DNA of 64,000 nucleotides from Bacteroidota bacterium (GTDB lineage Bacteria > Bacteroidota > Ignavibacteria > UBA10030 > SZUA-254): positions 1 to 64,000 of the forward strand of contig DATDFQ010000007.1 in assembly GCA_036522515.1 (NCBI GenBank), in the 5' to 3' direction. Each line of letters opens with the position of its first letter. The first letter of the stretch is position 1. The notes under the pieces were generated by a model that did not search any database, was not told the origin of the DNA, and saw only the letters and a list, made by a program, of their open reading frames with translations. A program made the translations under genes and the position numbers. Below are positions 18,000 to 26,673 of the stretch, in pieces.

Positions 18000-19196
18000 A
18001 TGAGAATACTGCTTGTAACACCCCGCCTGCCTTATCCGCCTCATCGCGGCGACAAATTGAAAATCTTCAATCTCATTCGACAACTCTCCCGCAGGCACGA
18101 GATCACTCTTCTCTCATTTGTTTCATCAAGGAAGGAATTGAGGGATGTCAGGTTTCTTCAGGAGTATTGTGCCAGGGTATTTCCGATTCTGCTTCGCCCG
18201 ACGCGTTCGATTCTAAACTGTATCTCGGGTCTGTTCTCGAAAACGCCGTTTCAGGTTGCCTATTACGCTTCGAGGCGGATGCACCGTGCGATTGAGGAAG
18301 CGTTGGAAGGGGGGGACTTTGACCTCATGCATGTCCATCTGATCCGGATGATGCAGTACTCGCCGGGGGCGAATGGAAGAATACCCCGTGTGCTGGACCT
18401 TACCGACGCAGGATCCTTGTATCTGAAACGGTTCCTGCAATCGGAGAAACAACTTTTCAAGCGCCTGTTTCTTTCGGAAGAATTGAAGCGGTTGACCCTG
18501 TACGAGCGAAAGCTTGAACAATTCGAGATGAACCTCGTCTGTTCCCAGATCGATCGGGAGGTGCTTCTGAATCATGCTCCCACCGCCAGGATCGAACTCC
18601 TCTATAACGGAATCGACCTCGATTATTTTACCTCTGACGGAACAATCCACCCCGACCCGCTGCGCATCGTCTACACGGGCAACATGAAATATTACCCCAA
18701 CCTTGATGGCGTATTTTACCTCGTGAATGAGATCCTGCCGAGAATCAGGGACCGCGTGAGCGGTGTAAAAACATATATTGTCGGCAAGGATCCCCCCGCA
18801 AGTGTGCGGAGGCTGGCGACCTCTGATATCGTAATCACCGGGTTTGTTCCCGACATCAGGGAGTATTATCTTCGGAGCACAGTGGCGGTTGCGCCTGTCC
18901 GCTTTGGCGCTGGAACACTGAACAAGGTGCTCGAGCCAATGGCGCTTGGCGTGCCTGTCGTCGCCTCGTCGATCGCGGTCGGAGGCCTGCCCGTCAAGAA
19001 TGGCCGTGAGCTCCTCATTGCAGACTCCCCGGAAGAGTTTGCAGATGCTGTGGTCCGCCTGTTCCTCGACAGTCCGTTGCACGAATGCCTCGCCCAGAAC
19101 GCGATGAGGCTCGTCCGATCTTCCTATGGATGGGAAACTATTACGGCCCAGCTTGAGAGATACTATGAATCGGTCAGCGAGAAACGGGATAAGTGA
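18000..19196 (+). CDS. GT4-type glycosyltransferase (exosortase-locus-like subfamily)
   Basis: I choose ATG 18000 (MRILLVTPRLPYPPHRGDK) because this opening is the canonical start of a GT4 subgroup common in exopolysaccharide loci. The open frame continues upstream over the previous gene (ATG 17985 also possible). The result is 398 residues. N-terminal half: LMHVHLIRMMQYSPG and RVLDLTDAGSLYLKRF. C-terminal half: RIVYTGNMKYYPNLDGVFYL, VAPVRFGAGTLNKVLEPMAL and GVPVVASSIAVGGL, the nucleotide-sugar binding loop. No exosortase or PEP-CTERM protein is in the window. Its stop overlaps the next start (TGATG). Confidence 0.85.
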   Translation: MRILLVTPRLPYPPHRGDKLKIFNLIRQLSRRHEITLLSFVSSRKELRDVRFLQEYCARVFPILLRPTRSILNCISGLFSKTPFQVAYYASRRMHRAIEEALEGGDFDLMHVHLIRMMQYSPGANGRIPRVLDLTDAGSLYLKRFLQSEKQLFKRLFLSEELKRLTLYERKLEQFEMNLVCSQIDREVLLNHAPTARIELLYNGIDLDYFTSDGTIHPDPLRIVYTGNMKYYPNLDGVFYLVNEILPRIRDRVSGVKTYIVGKDPPASVRRLATSDIVITGFVPDIREYYLRSTVAVAPVRFGAGTLNKVLEPMALGVPVVASSIAVGGLPVKNGRELLIADSPEEFADAVVRLFLDSPLHECLAQNAMRLVRSSYGWETITAQLERYYESVSEKRDK

Positions 19197-20593
19197 TGAA
19201 GCATAAGAGTCAGGTAATTGTCCTTCTGATCGATTTGCTCACGGTCTCGGTCGCCTGGTCGGTTTACTACTGGCTCCGTATCAGGAGCGGCTGGCTCGCA
19301 CATACGATCGAGCCCGAATTCTGGCTCCCGATGCTGGCAATATGCATTTTTTGGGTGATAGTGTTCTTTTTCTTCGGACTCTATCGCGCTTGGTATGCCC
19401 AGTCGAGATTTGATGAATTCTCAACGGTGTTTAAGGCTGCAACGTTTGGCGCACTCGTACTTTTCTTTACCATCTTCCTGGACGATCGCGGAATTACATC
19501 CCCACTCCGTTCTCGTTTCCTGATACTTCTTTACTGGGTGCTCGTTCTGGTCTGCGTCGGCTTTGGCCGCATGCTCCTGCATTCGTTCCATCGCCGGCTG
19601 CTCAAAGCCGGAATCGGGCTTCATAACGCTCTCATCGTGGGTTGGTCCGACAAGGCAAGGGATCTGTTCAATGCGATCCAGCGGTATCCGGCCCTCGGTT
19701 ACAACATCGTGGGGTTCGTCTCTGTCACTTCGCACGGTGAGCAAGAGACGTCGCACCAGAGTATTCCGATCACAGGATCCATCGCCTCTCTGCCGGAGCT
19801 CATTGAACGGCACGGGGTACGAGACGTGCTGATCGCGCTTGATACCACGGAGCATAATAAATTGCTGGGTGTCATTGCATTGTGCAACGGGCACGAGGTC
19901 AGTCTCAAAATTGTGCCGGACCTCTACGATATTATCAGCGGTCAGGCGAGGACGAACCAGATTTATGGATTCCCCCTCATCGAGATCATGCCGGAGATCA
20001 TGCAGCCGTGGGAGCGCGCAACAAAGAGGGCGATCGATCTCATGATTTCCTTTGCGACTCTTTTTGTGGGACTCCCGGTCTGGATTCTTACCGCTCTCGC
20101 CATAAGGCTCGAATCGAAGGGTCCGGTGTTCTATACTCAGGAACGCGTGGGGAAGGATGAGCGGCACTTTCGGATTCTCAAATTCCGGTCGATGGCGCAT
20201 GACGCTGAAACCGAATCCGGCCCGGTCTGGGCCGACAAGCGGGACCCGCGCGTGACGCGTGTCGGCAGGATACTGCGGAATCTCCGGCTTGACGAAATCC
20301 CGCAGCTCATCAACGTCCTCGACGGCGACATGAGCCTCGTCGGCCCGCGTCCGGAACGTCCTTTTTTCGTCGAACAGCTCTCCAGAGAAATTCCTCTCTA
20401 CAAGCGCAGATTGAAGGTCCGTCCCGGTATCACCGGATGGGCACAGGTGAAACACAGATACGATCAAAGCGTCGACGACGTCAGGAAGAAATTGGAATAC
20501 GACTTGTACTATATTGAGAACATGTCCTTGAGAATGGATTTCAAGATCCTTCTGAATACCGTCTCGGTTGTTCTGCTCGGGAAGGGTCACTGA
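19196..20593 (+). CDS. polyprenyl glycosylphosphotransferase (WcaJ/WbaP type), complete
   Basis: Initiates repeat-unit synthesis by moving a sugar-1-phosphate to undecaprenyl phosphate in the inner membrane. 465 residues from ATG 19196 (GTG 19193 also possible). Four to five N-terminal helices (IVLLIDLLTVSVAWSVYYWL onwards) precede a Rossmann-like CoA-binding region (HNALIVGWSDKARDLF), then one helix and the catalytic domain. Motifs are intact: KRAIDLMISFATLFVGLPVW, ILKFRSMAHDAE, LRLDEIPQLINVLDGDMSLV followed by GPRPERP, and KVRPGITGWAQVKHRYD. This contrasts with the degenerate second domain of the same family at 24650-25030. It overlaps the upstream transferase by one base. Confidence 0.92.
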   Translation: MKHKSQVIVLLIDLLTVSVAWSVYYWLRIRSGWLAHTIEPEFWLPMLAICIFWVIVFFFFGLYRAWYAQSRFDEFSTVFKAATFGALVLFFTIFLDDRGITSPLRSRFLILLYWVLVLVCVGFGRMLLHSFHRRLLKAGIGLHNALIVGWSDKARDLFNAIQRYPALGYNIVGFVSVTSHGEQETSHQSIPITGSIASLPELIERHGVRDVLIALDTTEHNKLLGVIALCNGHEVSLKIVPDLYDIISGQARTNQIYGFPLIEIMPEIMQPWERATKRAIDLMISFATLFVGLPVWILTALAIRLESKGPVFYTQERVGKDERHFRILKFRSMAHDAETESGPVWADKRDPRVTRVGRILRNLRLDEIPQLINVLDGDMSLVGPRPERPFFVEQLSREIPLYKRRLKVRPGITGWAQVKHRYDQSVDDVRKKLEYDLYYIENMSLRMDFKILLNTVSVVLLGKGH

Positions 20594-20596
20594 CGG

Positions 20597-22261
20597 ATGC
20601 GAACACCCCTCTGGCTTTTTCTTGTGGCCGGATCGTTGCTGATCCCGGCAAGGGAGGCGTCCGCCCAGGTAGAAAACGTCCCTGTCAGCAATCAGGTCTA
20701 TGAATTTCTGAACCGCATGGGTGTGAAAGGAATTCTTCCCCTCTATACGAATGCGATGCTCCCCCTTTCGCGCCGCGACGTCGGGGAGTTCCTATCGCAG
20801 GTGGCGGCGAAGAAAGAGGAGTTGAGTCATGCGGAGTCCGATTTCCTTCACAAATTCATTCGGGAATTCAGCCACGAAATCAATCCGCCCGGAGAGGATG
20901 CCGCGGTTCTCCTTCGGGACGGATTCAAGGACCTGTTTACACAAAAAGAGAAGTATCTATACGACTATACCGACTCGACTCTTTCACTCTATGTCGAGTT
21001 CCTCGGATCGCTTGAATACCGGAACGTTACCGGCGATTCGTACGGGGGGACCCACGTTTCGCTCGAAGAGCATGGCGGCCGGATCCGCGGAACGATCAAG
21101 GATCGGTTTGGTTATTTCCTCGAGGGGACTGATGGCACGATATTCGGAGACAAGGTTTTTGCCCTCTCAGACCGCCGCCTCGCCGGAAGTTTCAAGCTGC
21201 GCCTCCCCGGTTCGACGAACTTCGATAATACGAGCGCATACCTGCGCGCCGATCTCAATTGGTTCAATATTGAGTTCGGGAGAGAGCGGCTGTTGGTCGG
21301 GACCGGATATGGGGACCGCCTCCTGTTATCGGACAACGCCCCGGCGTTCGATGCGATCCGGATCGACGCCCATTACAAGGCGCTGCGGTTTGTCTTTATT
21401 CATGGCTCACTTGTACAGGACTCGGCTTCGTTCCCCGGAACAATTGTTGAAGAGCCGCCGGGTTCCAATAAATATCTCGCTCTCCACCGGGTTCAGCTCT
21501 CGCTCGTTAACACGCTGAATTTCGGCGTTTCAGAAATGACGATCTACCAGCGGTACAGCCCCGAGTTCGCTTATCTGAACCCGATCAACTTCTACAAATC
21601 TGCGGAACATTCCCTCGGGGACAGGGATAATTCCTTCCTGAGTTTCGATCTGGAGCTCTTTCCCTGGAAAGGGTACAAGTTCTACGGGGCGTGGCTTATC
21701 GACGATATTGACTTCTCCCGGTTCGGTACCGGTTGGTGGGGCAACGAGTTCGGCTGGCAGGCGGGGGTCTACAGCACGGACGCAGTTGGAATCCACGACC
21801 TTGATGCCGATCTGGAGTTCACACACGTGGAGCCGTACGTGTATAGCAATAGAACAAGCGGCAATGATTATACGAACGGTTCACTCGGCTTGGGCAATCA
21901 CCTCGAGCCCAATTCAGACGAATGGATGGCGGAGCTCAGCTACCGGCCGTGCAGCAGCCTGCGCACGTGGATCAACTGCGCCCGGGAGCGGCATGGCGAA
22001 AATATCACGGTGAACGGCGTCGTGGTGAAGAACGTCGGCGGGAGCGCGTTGCAAGGACACCGGAGCGGCGATTCGGAGGTGGCGCCATTTCTGGATGGAA
22101 ATCTCGTCCGGACCGACCGGCTCGGACTTCGGGCGGCATACGAACCCTTTACCAATTTTTTTATTACGGGGTCCTTCGAGATCCGGGAAACAAAGCGATA
22201 TACTTCCGGCGAGACCCTGGACGATCACCTCTTCACCATACAAGCGAGGGTCGAATATTGA
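20597..22261 (+). CDS. wzi: Wzi-like capsule assembly outer-membrane protein
   Basis: 554 residues with a signal peptide (1-23, ending REASAQ). A helical N-terminal part (NQVYEFLNRMGVKGILPLYT, RRDVGEFLSQVAAKKEEL) is followed from about residue 115 by alternating amphipathic strands ending in aromatic residues, consistent with a beta-barrel. It ends FTIQARVEY, an outer-membrane-type C-terminus. The early 'PL.TNAMLPLSRRDV' helix region and the barrel match capsule-assembly Wzi family proteins of FCB bacteria. Wzi helps hold capsular polymer at the surface. It starts 3 bp after the sugar transferase gene. Confidence 0.8.
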   Translation: MRTPLWLFLVAGSLLIPAREASAQVENVPVSNQVYEFLNRMGVKGILPLYTNAMLPLSRRDVGEFLSQVAAKKEELSHAESDFLHKFIREFSHEINPPGEDAAVLLRDGFKDLFTQKEKYLYDYTDSTLSLYVEFLGSLEYRNVTGDSYGGTHVSLEEHGGRIRGTIKDRFGYFLEGTDGTIFGDKVFALSDRRLAGSFKLRLPGSTNFDNTSAYLRADLNWFNIEFGRERLLVGTGYGDRLLLSDNAPAFDAIRIDAHYKALRFVFIHGSLVQDSASFPGTIVEEPPGSNKYLALHRVQLSLVNTLNFGVSEMTIYQRYSPEFAYLNPINFYKSAEHSLGDRDNSFLSFDLELFPWKGYKFYGAWLIDDIDFSRFGTGWWGNEFGWQAGVYSTDAVGIHDLDADLEFTHVEPYVYSNRTSGNDYTNGSLGLGNHLEPNSDEWMAELSYRPCSSLRTWINCARERHGENITVNGVVVKNVGGSALQGHRSGDSEVAPFLDGNLVRTDRLGLRAAYEPFTNFFITGSFEIRETKRYTSGETLDDHLFTIQARVEY

Positions 22262-22293
22262 AGAATGATAGAGAAGCAGGGGGGCTCTGAGGC

Positions 22294-23010
22294 ATGCCGA
22301 AGATCCTCGTAGTGACGCCGACATATAACGAAGCCGAGAACGTCGAGTTGTTCATCTCGCAGGTCCTCTCGCAGGTCCCCGGTCTCGAGATTCTCATCGT
22401 CGACGACAACTCGCCCGATCACACGGGCGACATCGTCGAGAAGCTGAGGAACGGTAATCCGCGCATCCACTTGCTCCGGCGCGCCGGGAAGATGGGACTC
22501 GGAACCGCGTATGTGGAGGGATTCAGATTCGCGATCGCGAACAAGTTCGATTTCGTGTTCGAGATGGACGCCGATTTCTCCCATAATCCGGAGGAAATCC
22601 CCCGGTTCCTCTCCCGGATGGAAGAGTGCGACCTGGTTGTCGGATCGCGCTACACGAACGGGGTGCGGGTCGTCAACTGGCCCATCCGCCGCCTTCTTCT
22701 GAGTTACGCGGCGAACGTCTATACGCGCGTCATCACCGGAATGCCCCTGAAGGACGCGACCGGAGGATTCAAATGCTTCCGGAGAAGCGTTCTGGAATCG
22801 ATCAACCTCGACAGGGTTAAATCCAATGGCTACGCCTTCCAGATCGAGATGAATTTCAAGGCGTGGTCGAAGGGGTTCAAGGTGTGCGAGCACCCCATCA
22901 TATTCGCCGACCGGCAGTCGGGGCATTCCAAGATGTCCAAACAAATCGTGCGCGAGGCGGTCTTCATGGTCTGGAAACTCAAGCTTCGCAAGATTCTGGG
23001 CAGACTATAA
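22294..23010 (+). CDS. polyprenol monophosphomannose synthase-like GT2
   Basis: 238 residues, family 2 glycosyltransferase of the Dpm1 type without membrane helices. Motifs: VVTPTYNEAENVELFI, ILIVDDNSPDHTGDIVE, GLGTAYVEGFRFAI, the metal-binding FEMDADFSHNPEEIP, VVGSRYTNGVRVVNW and DATGGFKCFRRSVLE. Enzymes of this type make polyprenyl-phosphate mannose or glucose as lipid-linked donors for periplasmic glycosylation or lipid modification. It lies 32 bp after wzi, with a GGGGGCTCTGAGG ribosome-binding region before the ATG. Donor sugar is not determined. Confidence 0.88.
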   Translation: MPKILVVTPTYNEAENVELFISQVLSQVPGLEILIVDDNSPDHTGDIVEKLRNGNPRIHLLRRAGKMGLGTAYVEGFRFAIANKFDFVFEMDADFSHNPEEIPRFLSRMEECDLVVGSRYTNGVRVVNWPIRRLLLSYAANVYTRVITGMPLKDATGGFKCFRRSVLESINLDRVKSNGYAFQIEMNFKAWSKGFKVCEHPIIFADRQSGHSKMSKQIVREAVFMVWKLKLRKILGRL

Positions 23011-23023
23011 ACGATCATCCGGC

Positions 23024-25030
23024 TTGAAGCTCTCCGTCATCATAGTGAATTACAACGTCCGCCCGTTTCTCGAGAGCGCGCTCGTCTCCGTACAGAAAGC
23101 GATGAAAGGGATCGAGGGAGAGGTCATCGTGGTCGACAACGCTTCGGACGACGGGAGCGCGGAAATGGTCCGGCAGAGATTTCCCGACGTCCGGCTCATC
23201 GTGAACGAGAAGAATGCAGGGTTTGCCGCCGCGAACAACGCCGCGCTCGGTGAATCGAAGAGCGAGTACATTCTTCTCCTGAACCCGGATACTCTGATCC
23301 AGGAGGATACGATTCGTGTCATGATCGACTTCCTGGACGATCGCCCCGAAGTGGGGTTGGCCGGATGCAAGGTGCTGAACTCCGACGGCACGTTTCAACT
23401 CGCCTGCCGCCGCAGTTTTCCGACGCCGTGGGTGGCCTTCACGAAAATAGCCGGCTTGAGCTCCATTTTTCCCTGGTCTCCCCACTTCGCCCGGTACAAC
23501 CTCACCTATCTCGATCCCGAGCAGGCCTACGAGGTCGATGCCGTGAGCGGATCGTTCATGTTCGTCCGGCGGAAGGCGATCGAACAGGTGGGGGGGCTTG
23601 ACGAGCAGTTTTTCATGTACGGCGAAGACCTCGACTGGTGTTACCGGATCAAGCAGGAAGGGTGGAAGATCTACTACACTCCGGCGACCCAGATCATCCA
23701 TTACAAGGGACAGAGCGCGCGCCGAAGCGACATCGACGAGGTGAAGCTTTTCTACGAGGCGATGCATCTCTTCGTCAAGAAGCATTTCAAGCGCGGTGTC
23801 GTTTCCCCGCTGCTTCTCACCGCCGGGATCGCCGCACGGGAATGGATCGCCTTTCTGATCCGGATCGCCCGCCCTCTTCGGGCAGCCGTCCTGGACCTGT
23901 TCTTCGTCAACCTGGCGCTCCTTCTCGGAGAGCTCATCTGGTTCGGCGAGCTCTTCCGGCTCCCCGCCTATGCGTATCCGGTAACGACCACCATTCCGTG
24001 GCTGATCATCGCCGTTGCGATGTACTCCATGGGCGCCTATACCACGCGAAAACTTTCGATCTCTCGCGCGGCCGGTGCAGTGCTCGTGGGATATGTCGTC
24101 ATCTCGGCGCTGACTTTCTTCTTCAAGCAATACGGGTTCAGCCGCATGGTCGTCCTGATCTCGGGCGTGATCAGCATGATCCTGCTTCCGGGCTGGCGCC
24201 TGGCGGCGAGCGCCCTGCTTCGATCGCCGGAGCGCCGCCGCGGTGGCCTGTTCGGCCGCCGCACGATCATCGTCGGCACCGGGACCTCGGGACAGGAAGT
24301 GCTCCGGAAGCTCCGGGCGCGAATCGACGACGGGTACGATGTCGTCGGCTTCATCGACGTGAACCGCAGGCGCGTGGGGGAGAGCCTCGCAGGGGTTGAA
24401 ATTCTGGGAAGTATTGACAATATTGGAAAAGTTATCCAGGAACAAAAGGCGTCTGACGTGATTTTTTCGACCGATAACCTCTCCTATACGGACATCCTCT
24501 CCGTCATAGGGCGGGCGCGGAACAAGTCGGTGAATTTCCGCCTCGTCCCGAGCAGCCTCGAGGTGATCATCGGCAAGACGCACATCGATCAGCTCGACGA
24601 CATACCCCTGATCGAGATCGAGTACAACATCGACCGGACGCTCAACCGCGCTCTGAAGCGATGCTTCGACATCGCGGGATCGTCGATCCTTCTCTTACTG
24701 GTTTATCCCTGGGTGGCGATGGGGAAGAGAGGGGAAACCAAGGCGGGGCAATTTCGGCAGAAGGTGCTGTTCCTTCCCAGGGTACTGGACGGATCGATGA
24801 GCCTGGTCGGGCCGCCGGCAGATTCATCCGGCGCCTCGCGGAACGGCTCTCTCGGCTCGCATGCCTACCTCGGGAAGCCGGGGTTGACCGGATTGGTTCA
24901 ACTCAATTACCGCGCGGACCTGACCGCGGAAGAATCTGAAAAGTACAACCTCTACTACGCAAAGAATCAATCGCTCCTGCTTGATTTCGAGATCATGCTG
25001 AAGACCTTCCTCGGAAAAAGGAAGCCGTAA
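23024..25030 (+). CDS. GT2 fused to a degenerate polyprenyl glycosylphosphotransferase domain
   Basis: 668 residues from a TTG start at 23024. Residues 1-235 are a rhamnosyltransferase-type GT2: MKLSVIIVNYNVRPFLES, VVDNASDDGS, NEKNAGFAAANNAAL, LLLNPDTL and FFMYGEDLDWCYRIKQEG. Residues about 255-400 hold several membrane helices (VLDLFFVNLALLLGELIWFG onwards), then a Rossmann-like segment (GRRTIIVGTGTSGQEVLRKL) and a sugar-transferase-like end (LKRCFDIAGSSILLLLVYPW). In the last part the usual KFRSM and DExPQL motifs are missing. The sequence goes from a Gly/Lys-rich stretch to LPRVLDGSMSLVGPP and then LGKPGLTGLVQLNYR. The GT2 half looks active; the phosphotransferase half may be inactive or altered. 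It is likely the last gene specific to the polysaccharide locus. Confidence 0.82.
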   Translation: MKLSVIIVNYNVRPFLESALVSVQKAMKGIEGEVIVVDNASDDGSAEMVRQRFPDVRLIVNEKNAGFAAANNAALGESKSEYILLLNPDTLIQEDTIRVMIDFLDDRPEVGLAGCKVLNSDGTFQLACRRSFPTPWVAFTKIAGLSSIFPWSPHFARYNLTYLDPEQAYEVDAVSGSFMFVRRKAIEQVGGLDEQFFMYGEDLDWCYRIKQEGWKIYYTPATQIIHYKGQSARRSDIDEVKLFYEAMHLFVKKHFKRGVVSPLLLTAGIAAREWIAFLIRIARPLRAAVLDLFFVNLALLLGELIWFGELFRLPAYAYPVTTTIPWLIIAVAMYSMGAYTTRKLSISRAAGAVLVGYVVISALTFFFKQYGFSRMVVLISGVISMILLPGWRLAASALLRSPERRRGGLFGRRTIIVGTGTSGQEVLRKLRARIDDGYDVVGFIDVNRRRVGESLAGVEILGSIDNIGKVIQEQKASDVIFSTDNLSYTDILSVIGRARNKSVNFRLVPSSLEVIIGKTHIDQLDDIPLIEIEYNIDRTLNRALKRCFDIAGSSILLLLVYPWVAMGKRGETKAGQFRQKVLFLPRVLDGSMSLVGPPADSSGASRNGSLGSHAYLGKPGLTGLVQLNYRADLTAEESEKYNLYYAKNQSLLLDFEIMLKTFLGKRKP

Positions 25031-25039
25031 GAAAAGGCC

Positions 25040-25990
25040 ATGGCGAAGACTGTCCTGAACTTTGAAAAACCGATTATCGATCTGGAACAGAAGATCGAGG
25101 AAATGAGGAAATACTCCGATTCCCTTCTGATCACCGACGAGATCAAGATGCTCGAGGAGAAGGTGCAACAGCTCCGCAAGAGCATCTACGACGGGCTTAC
25201 GCGATGGCAGAAGGTGCAGCTCGCGCGGCATCCCGACAGGCCGTACACGCTCGACTACATCTCGCTGATGCTGACCGACTTTGTGGAGCTGCACGGCGAC
25301 CGGGGGTTCCGCGACGACAAGGCGATCGTCGGCGGACTGGGACGCCTCGGCACGGAACCGGTGATGATCATCGGCCACCAGAAGGGGCGCGACACGAAAT
25401 CCAATGTCTACCGAAACTTCGGGATGCCGAACCCCGAGGGGTACCGGAAGGCGCTGCGGCTGATGAAACTGGCGGCGAAATTCGGCAGGCCCGTGATCAC
25501 GATGCTCGACACGCCCGGCGCTTATCCCGGCCTGGAAGCCGAGGAGCGCGGCCAGGCGGAGGCGATAGCCCGGAACCTCTTCGAAATGTCCCACCTCCCG
25601 GTCCCGATCATCGTCGTGATCATCGGCGAAGGCGCGTCGGGCGGCGCGCTCGGCATCGGCATCGGCGACCGCATTCTCATGCTGGAAAACACCTGGTATT
25701 CGGTCATCTCGCCGGAATCCTGTTCCAGCATTCTCTGGCGGAGCTGGGATTTCAAGGAACAGGCGGCGGAAGCGTTGAAACTCACGGCGCCCGATCTCCT
25801 GGCGCAGGGGATCGTCGATAGAATCGTCCCCGAACCGCTGGGCGGCGCTCACCGGAATCCGGCCCAGTCGGCCGAGATTCTGAAGCAGATCCTCCTTGAG
25901 GAATTGAAGAAGCTGAAAAAACTCAAACTCGACAAGCTGATCGAGAAACGGATCGAAAAGTTCGGATCGATGGGAGAGTATGACGAATAA
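25040..25990 (+). CDS. accA: acetyl-CoA carboxylase carboxyltransferase subunit alpha
   Basis: Transfers carboxyl from biotin carrier protein to acetyl-CoA, the first committed step of fatty acid synthesis, as part of an AccA2D2 complex in the cytoplasm. 316 residues, normal length. Diagnostic stretches: [110 protein letters not shown] and [11 protein letters not shown]. It starts 9 bp after the fused transferase and may be co-transcribed with the polysaccharide operon. The partner accD is not in the window. Confidence 0.96.
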   Translation: MAKTVLNFEKPIIDLEQKIEEMRKYSDSLLITDEIKMLEEKVQQLRKSIYDGLTRWQKVQLARHPDRPYTLDYISLMLTDFVELHGDRGFRDDKAIVGGLGRLGTEPVMIIGHQKGRDTKSNVYRNFGMPNPEGYRKALRLMKLAAKFGRPVITMLDTPGAYPGLEAEERGQAEAIARNLFEMSHLPVPIIVVIIGEGASGGALGIGIGDRILMLENTWYSVISPESCSSILWRSWDFKEQAAEALKLTAPDLLAQGIVDRIVPEPLGGAHRNPAQSAEILKQILLEELKKLKKLKLDKLIEKRIEKFGSMGEYDE

Positions 25991-26059
25991 GGCCGCGCCG
26001 CCCGGCGAGGATCCGGACTCCTTTCGATCACTCTCCTCCCGGCACGCTAGAACCCGGGC

Positions 26060-26509
26060 ATGATCTCCACAGAAACGAAGGTCCGCGTCCGATACGCCGA
26101 TACCGACCAGATGAAGATGGTCTATTACGGCAAATTCTTCGAGTACTTCGAACAAGGGCGGTCTGATCTCCTCCGGGAAATCGGCCTTTCCTATCCTGAG
26201 ATCGAGCGGATGGGTTACTATCTCCCCGTGATCGAGGCGCACGCCCGCTACCTCAGGTCCGCGCGCTATGACGATCTTCTCACCGTGAAAACCATGCTCT
26301 CCGAGCTGCCGCAGGCGCGCGTGCGCATCGAGTATGAAGTCTTCAATGAGGGAGAAAAGGATCCCCTCGCCTCCGGTTATACCGTCCACACGTTTGTCAA
26401 CGCCGCCTCCGGAAAACCGGCGCGCGCTCCGGGCCTGTTCCTGGAAACACTCGGGAGGTCGCTCACCTCCGCGAACCGGGACCCCGTTCGGGGAACAAAG
26501 CAATCATGA
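26060..26509 (+). CDS. acyl-CoA thioesterase, YbgC/FadM (4HBT) family
   Basis: 149 residues, a single hotdog fold. The N-terminal motif VRYADTDQMKMVYYGKFFEY carries the catalytic Asp and Tyr positions typical of YbgC-like thioesterases. It continues with FEQGRSDLLREIGLSYPEIE, VIEAHARYLRSARYDD and RIEYEVFN. Likely hydrolyses short or medium acyl-CoA or acyl-ACP in the cytoplasm; substrate is not determined. It lies 69 bp after accA and overlaps the following small gene by ATGA. Confidence 0.88.
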   Translation: MISTETKVRVRYADTDQMKMVYYGKFFEYFEQGRSDLLREIGLSYPEIERMGYYLPVIEAHARYLRSARYDDLLTVKTMLSELPQARVRIEYEVFNEGEKDPLASGYTVHTFVNAASGKPARAPGLFLETLGRSLTSANRDPVRGTKQS

Positions 26510-26673
26510 TCTCGAAGGAGCTTCTTGAGTTGCTCTGTTGCCCGGCGTGTCGCGGGGAGCTGGAAGGCGATCCCGCGCGGAACACGCTCACCTGCCGGGC
26601 ATGCGGCCGTTCCTATCATGTGGAGGGGAAGATTCCGGTGATGCTTGTCGAGGAGGAGCCCAAAAGGACATGA
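26506..26673 (+). CDS. Trm112-like zinc-ribbon small protein
   Basis: 55 residues starting inside the stop codon of the thioesterase gene (ATGA). It opens MISKELLELLCCPACRGELE, followed by LTCRACGRSYHVEGKIPVML, the classic bacterial Trm112-family layout: two CxxC pairs (CPAC, CRAC) and a closing 'Y.V.(D/G).IPVML'. Bacterial members are small zinc-binding proteins (YcaR-like) whose partners are uncertain; eukaryotic and archaeal Trm112 activates methyltransferases. The stop codon is itself overlapped by the nadC start, so thioesterase, Trm112-like gene and nadC form a tightly coupled trio. Confidence 0.85.
   Translation: MISKELLELLCCPACRGELEGDPARNTLTCRACGRSYHVEGKIPVMLVEEEPKRT

Noticed and set aside
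18000..25030. Possible exosortase/PEP-CTERM system because one GT4 resembles exosortase-locus transferases
   Set aside because: No exosortase, no PEP-CTERM or related C-terminal signal was found; surface sorting here is T9SS type.
23015..26503. Minus-strand open frames of 522 and 559 codons opposite the fused GT2 and accA/thioesterase
   Set aside because: They run across several well-supported genes on the other strand and lack motifs, a plausible start signal or a ribosome-binding site.
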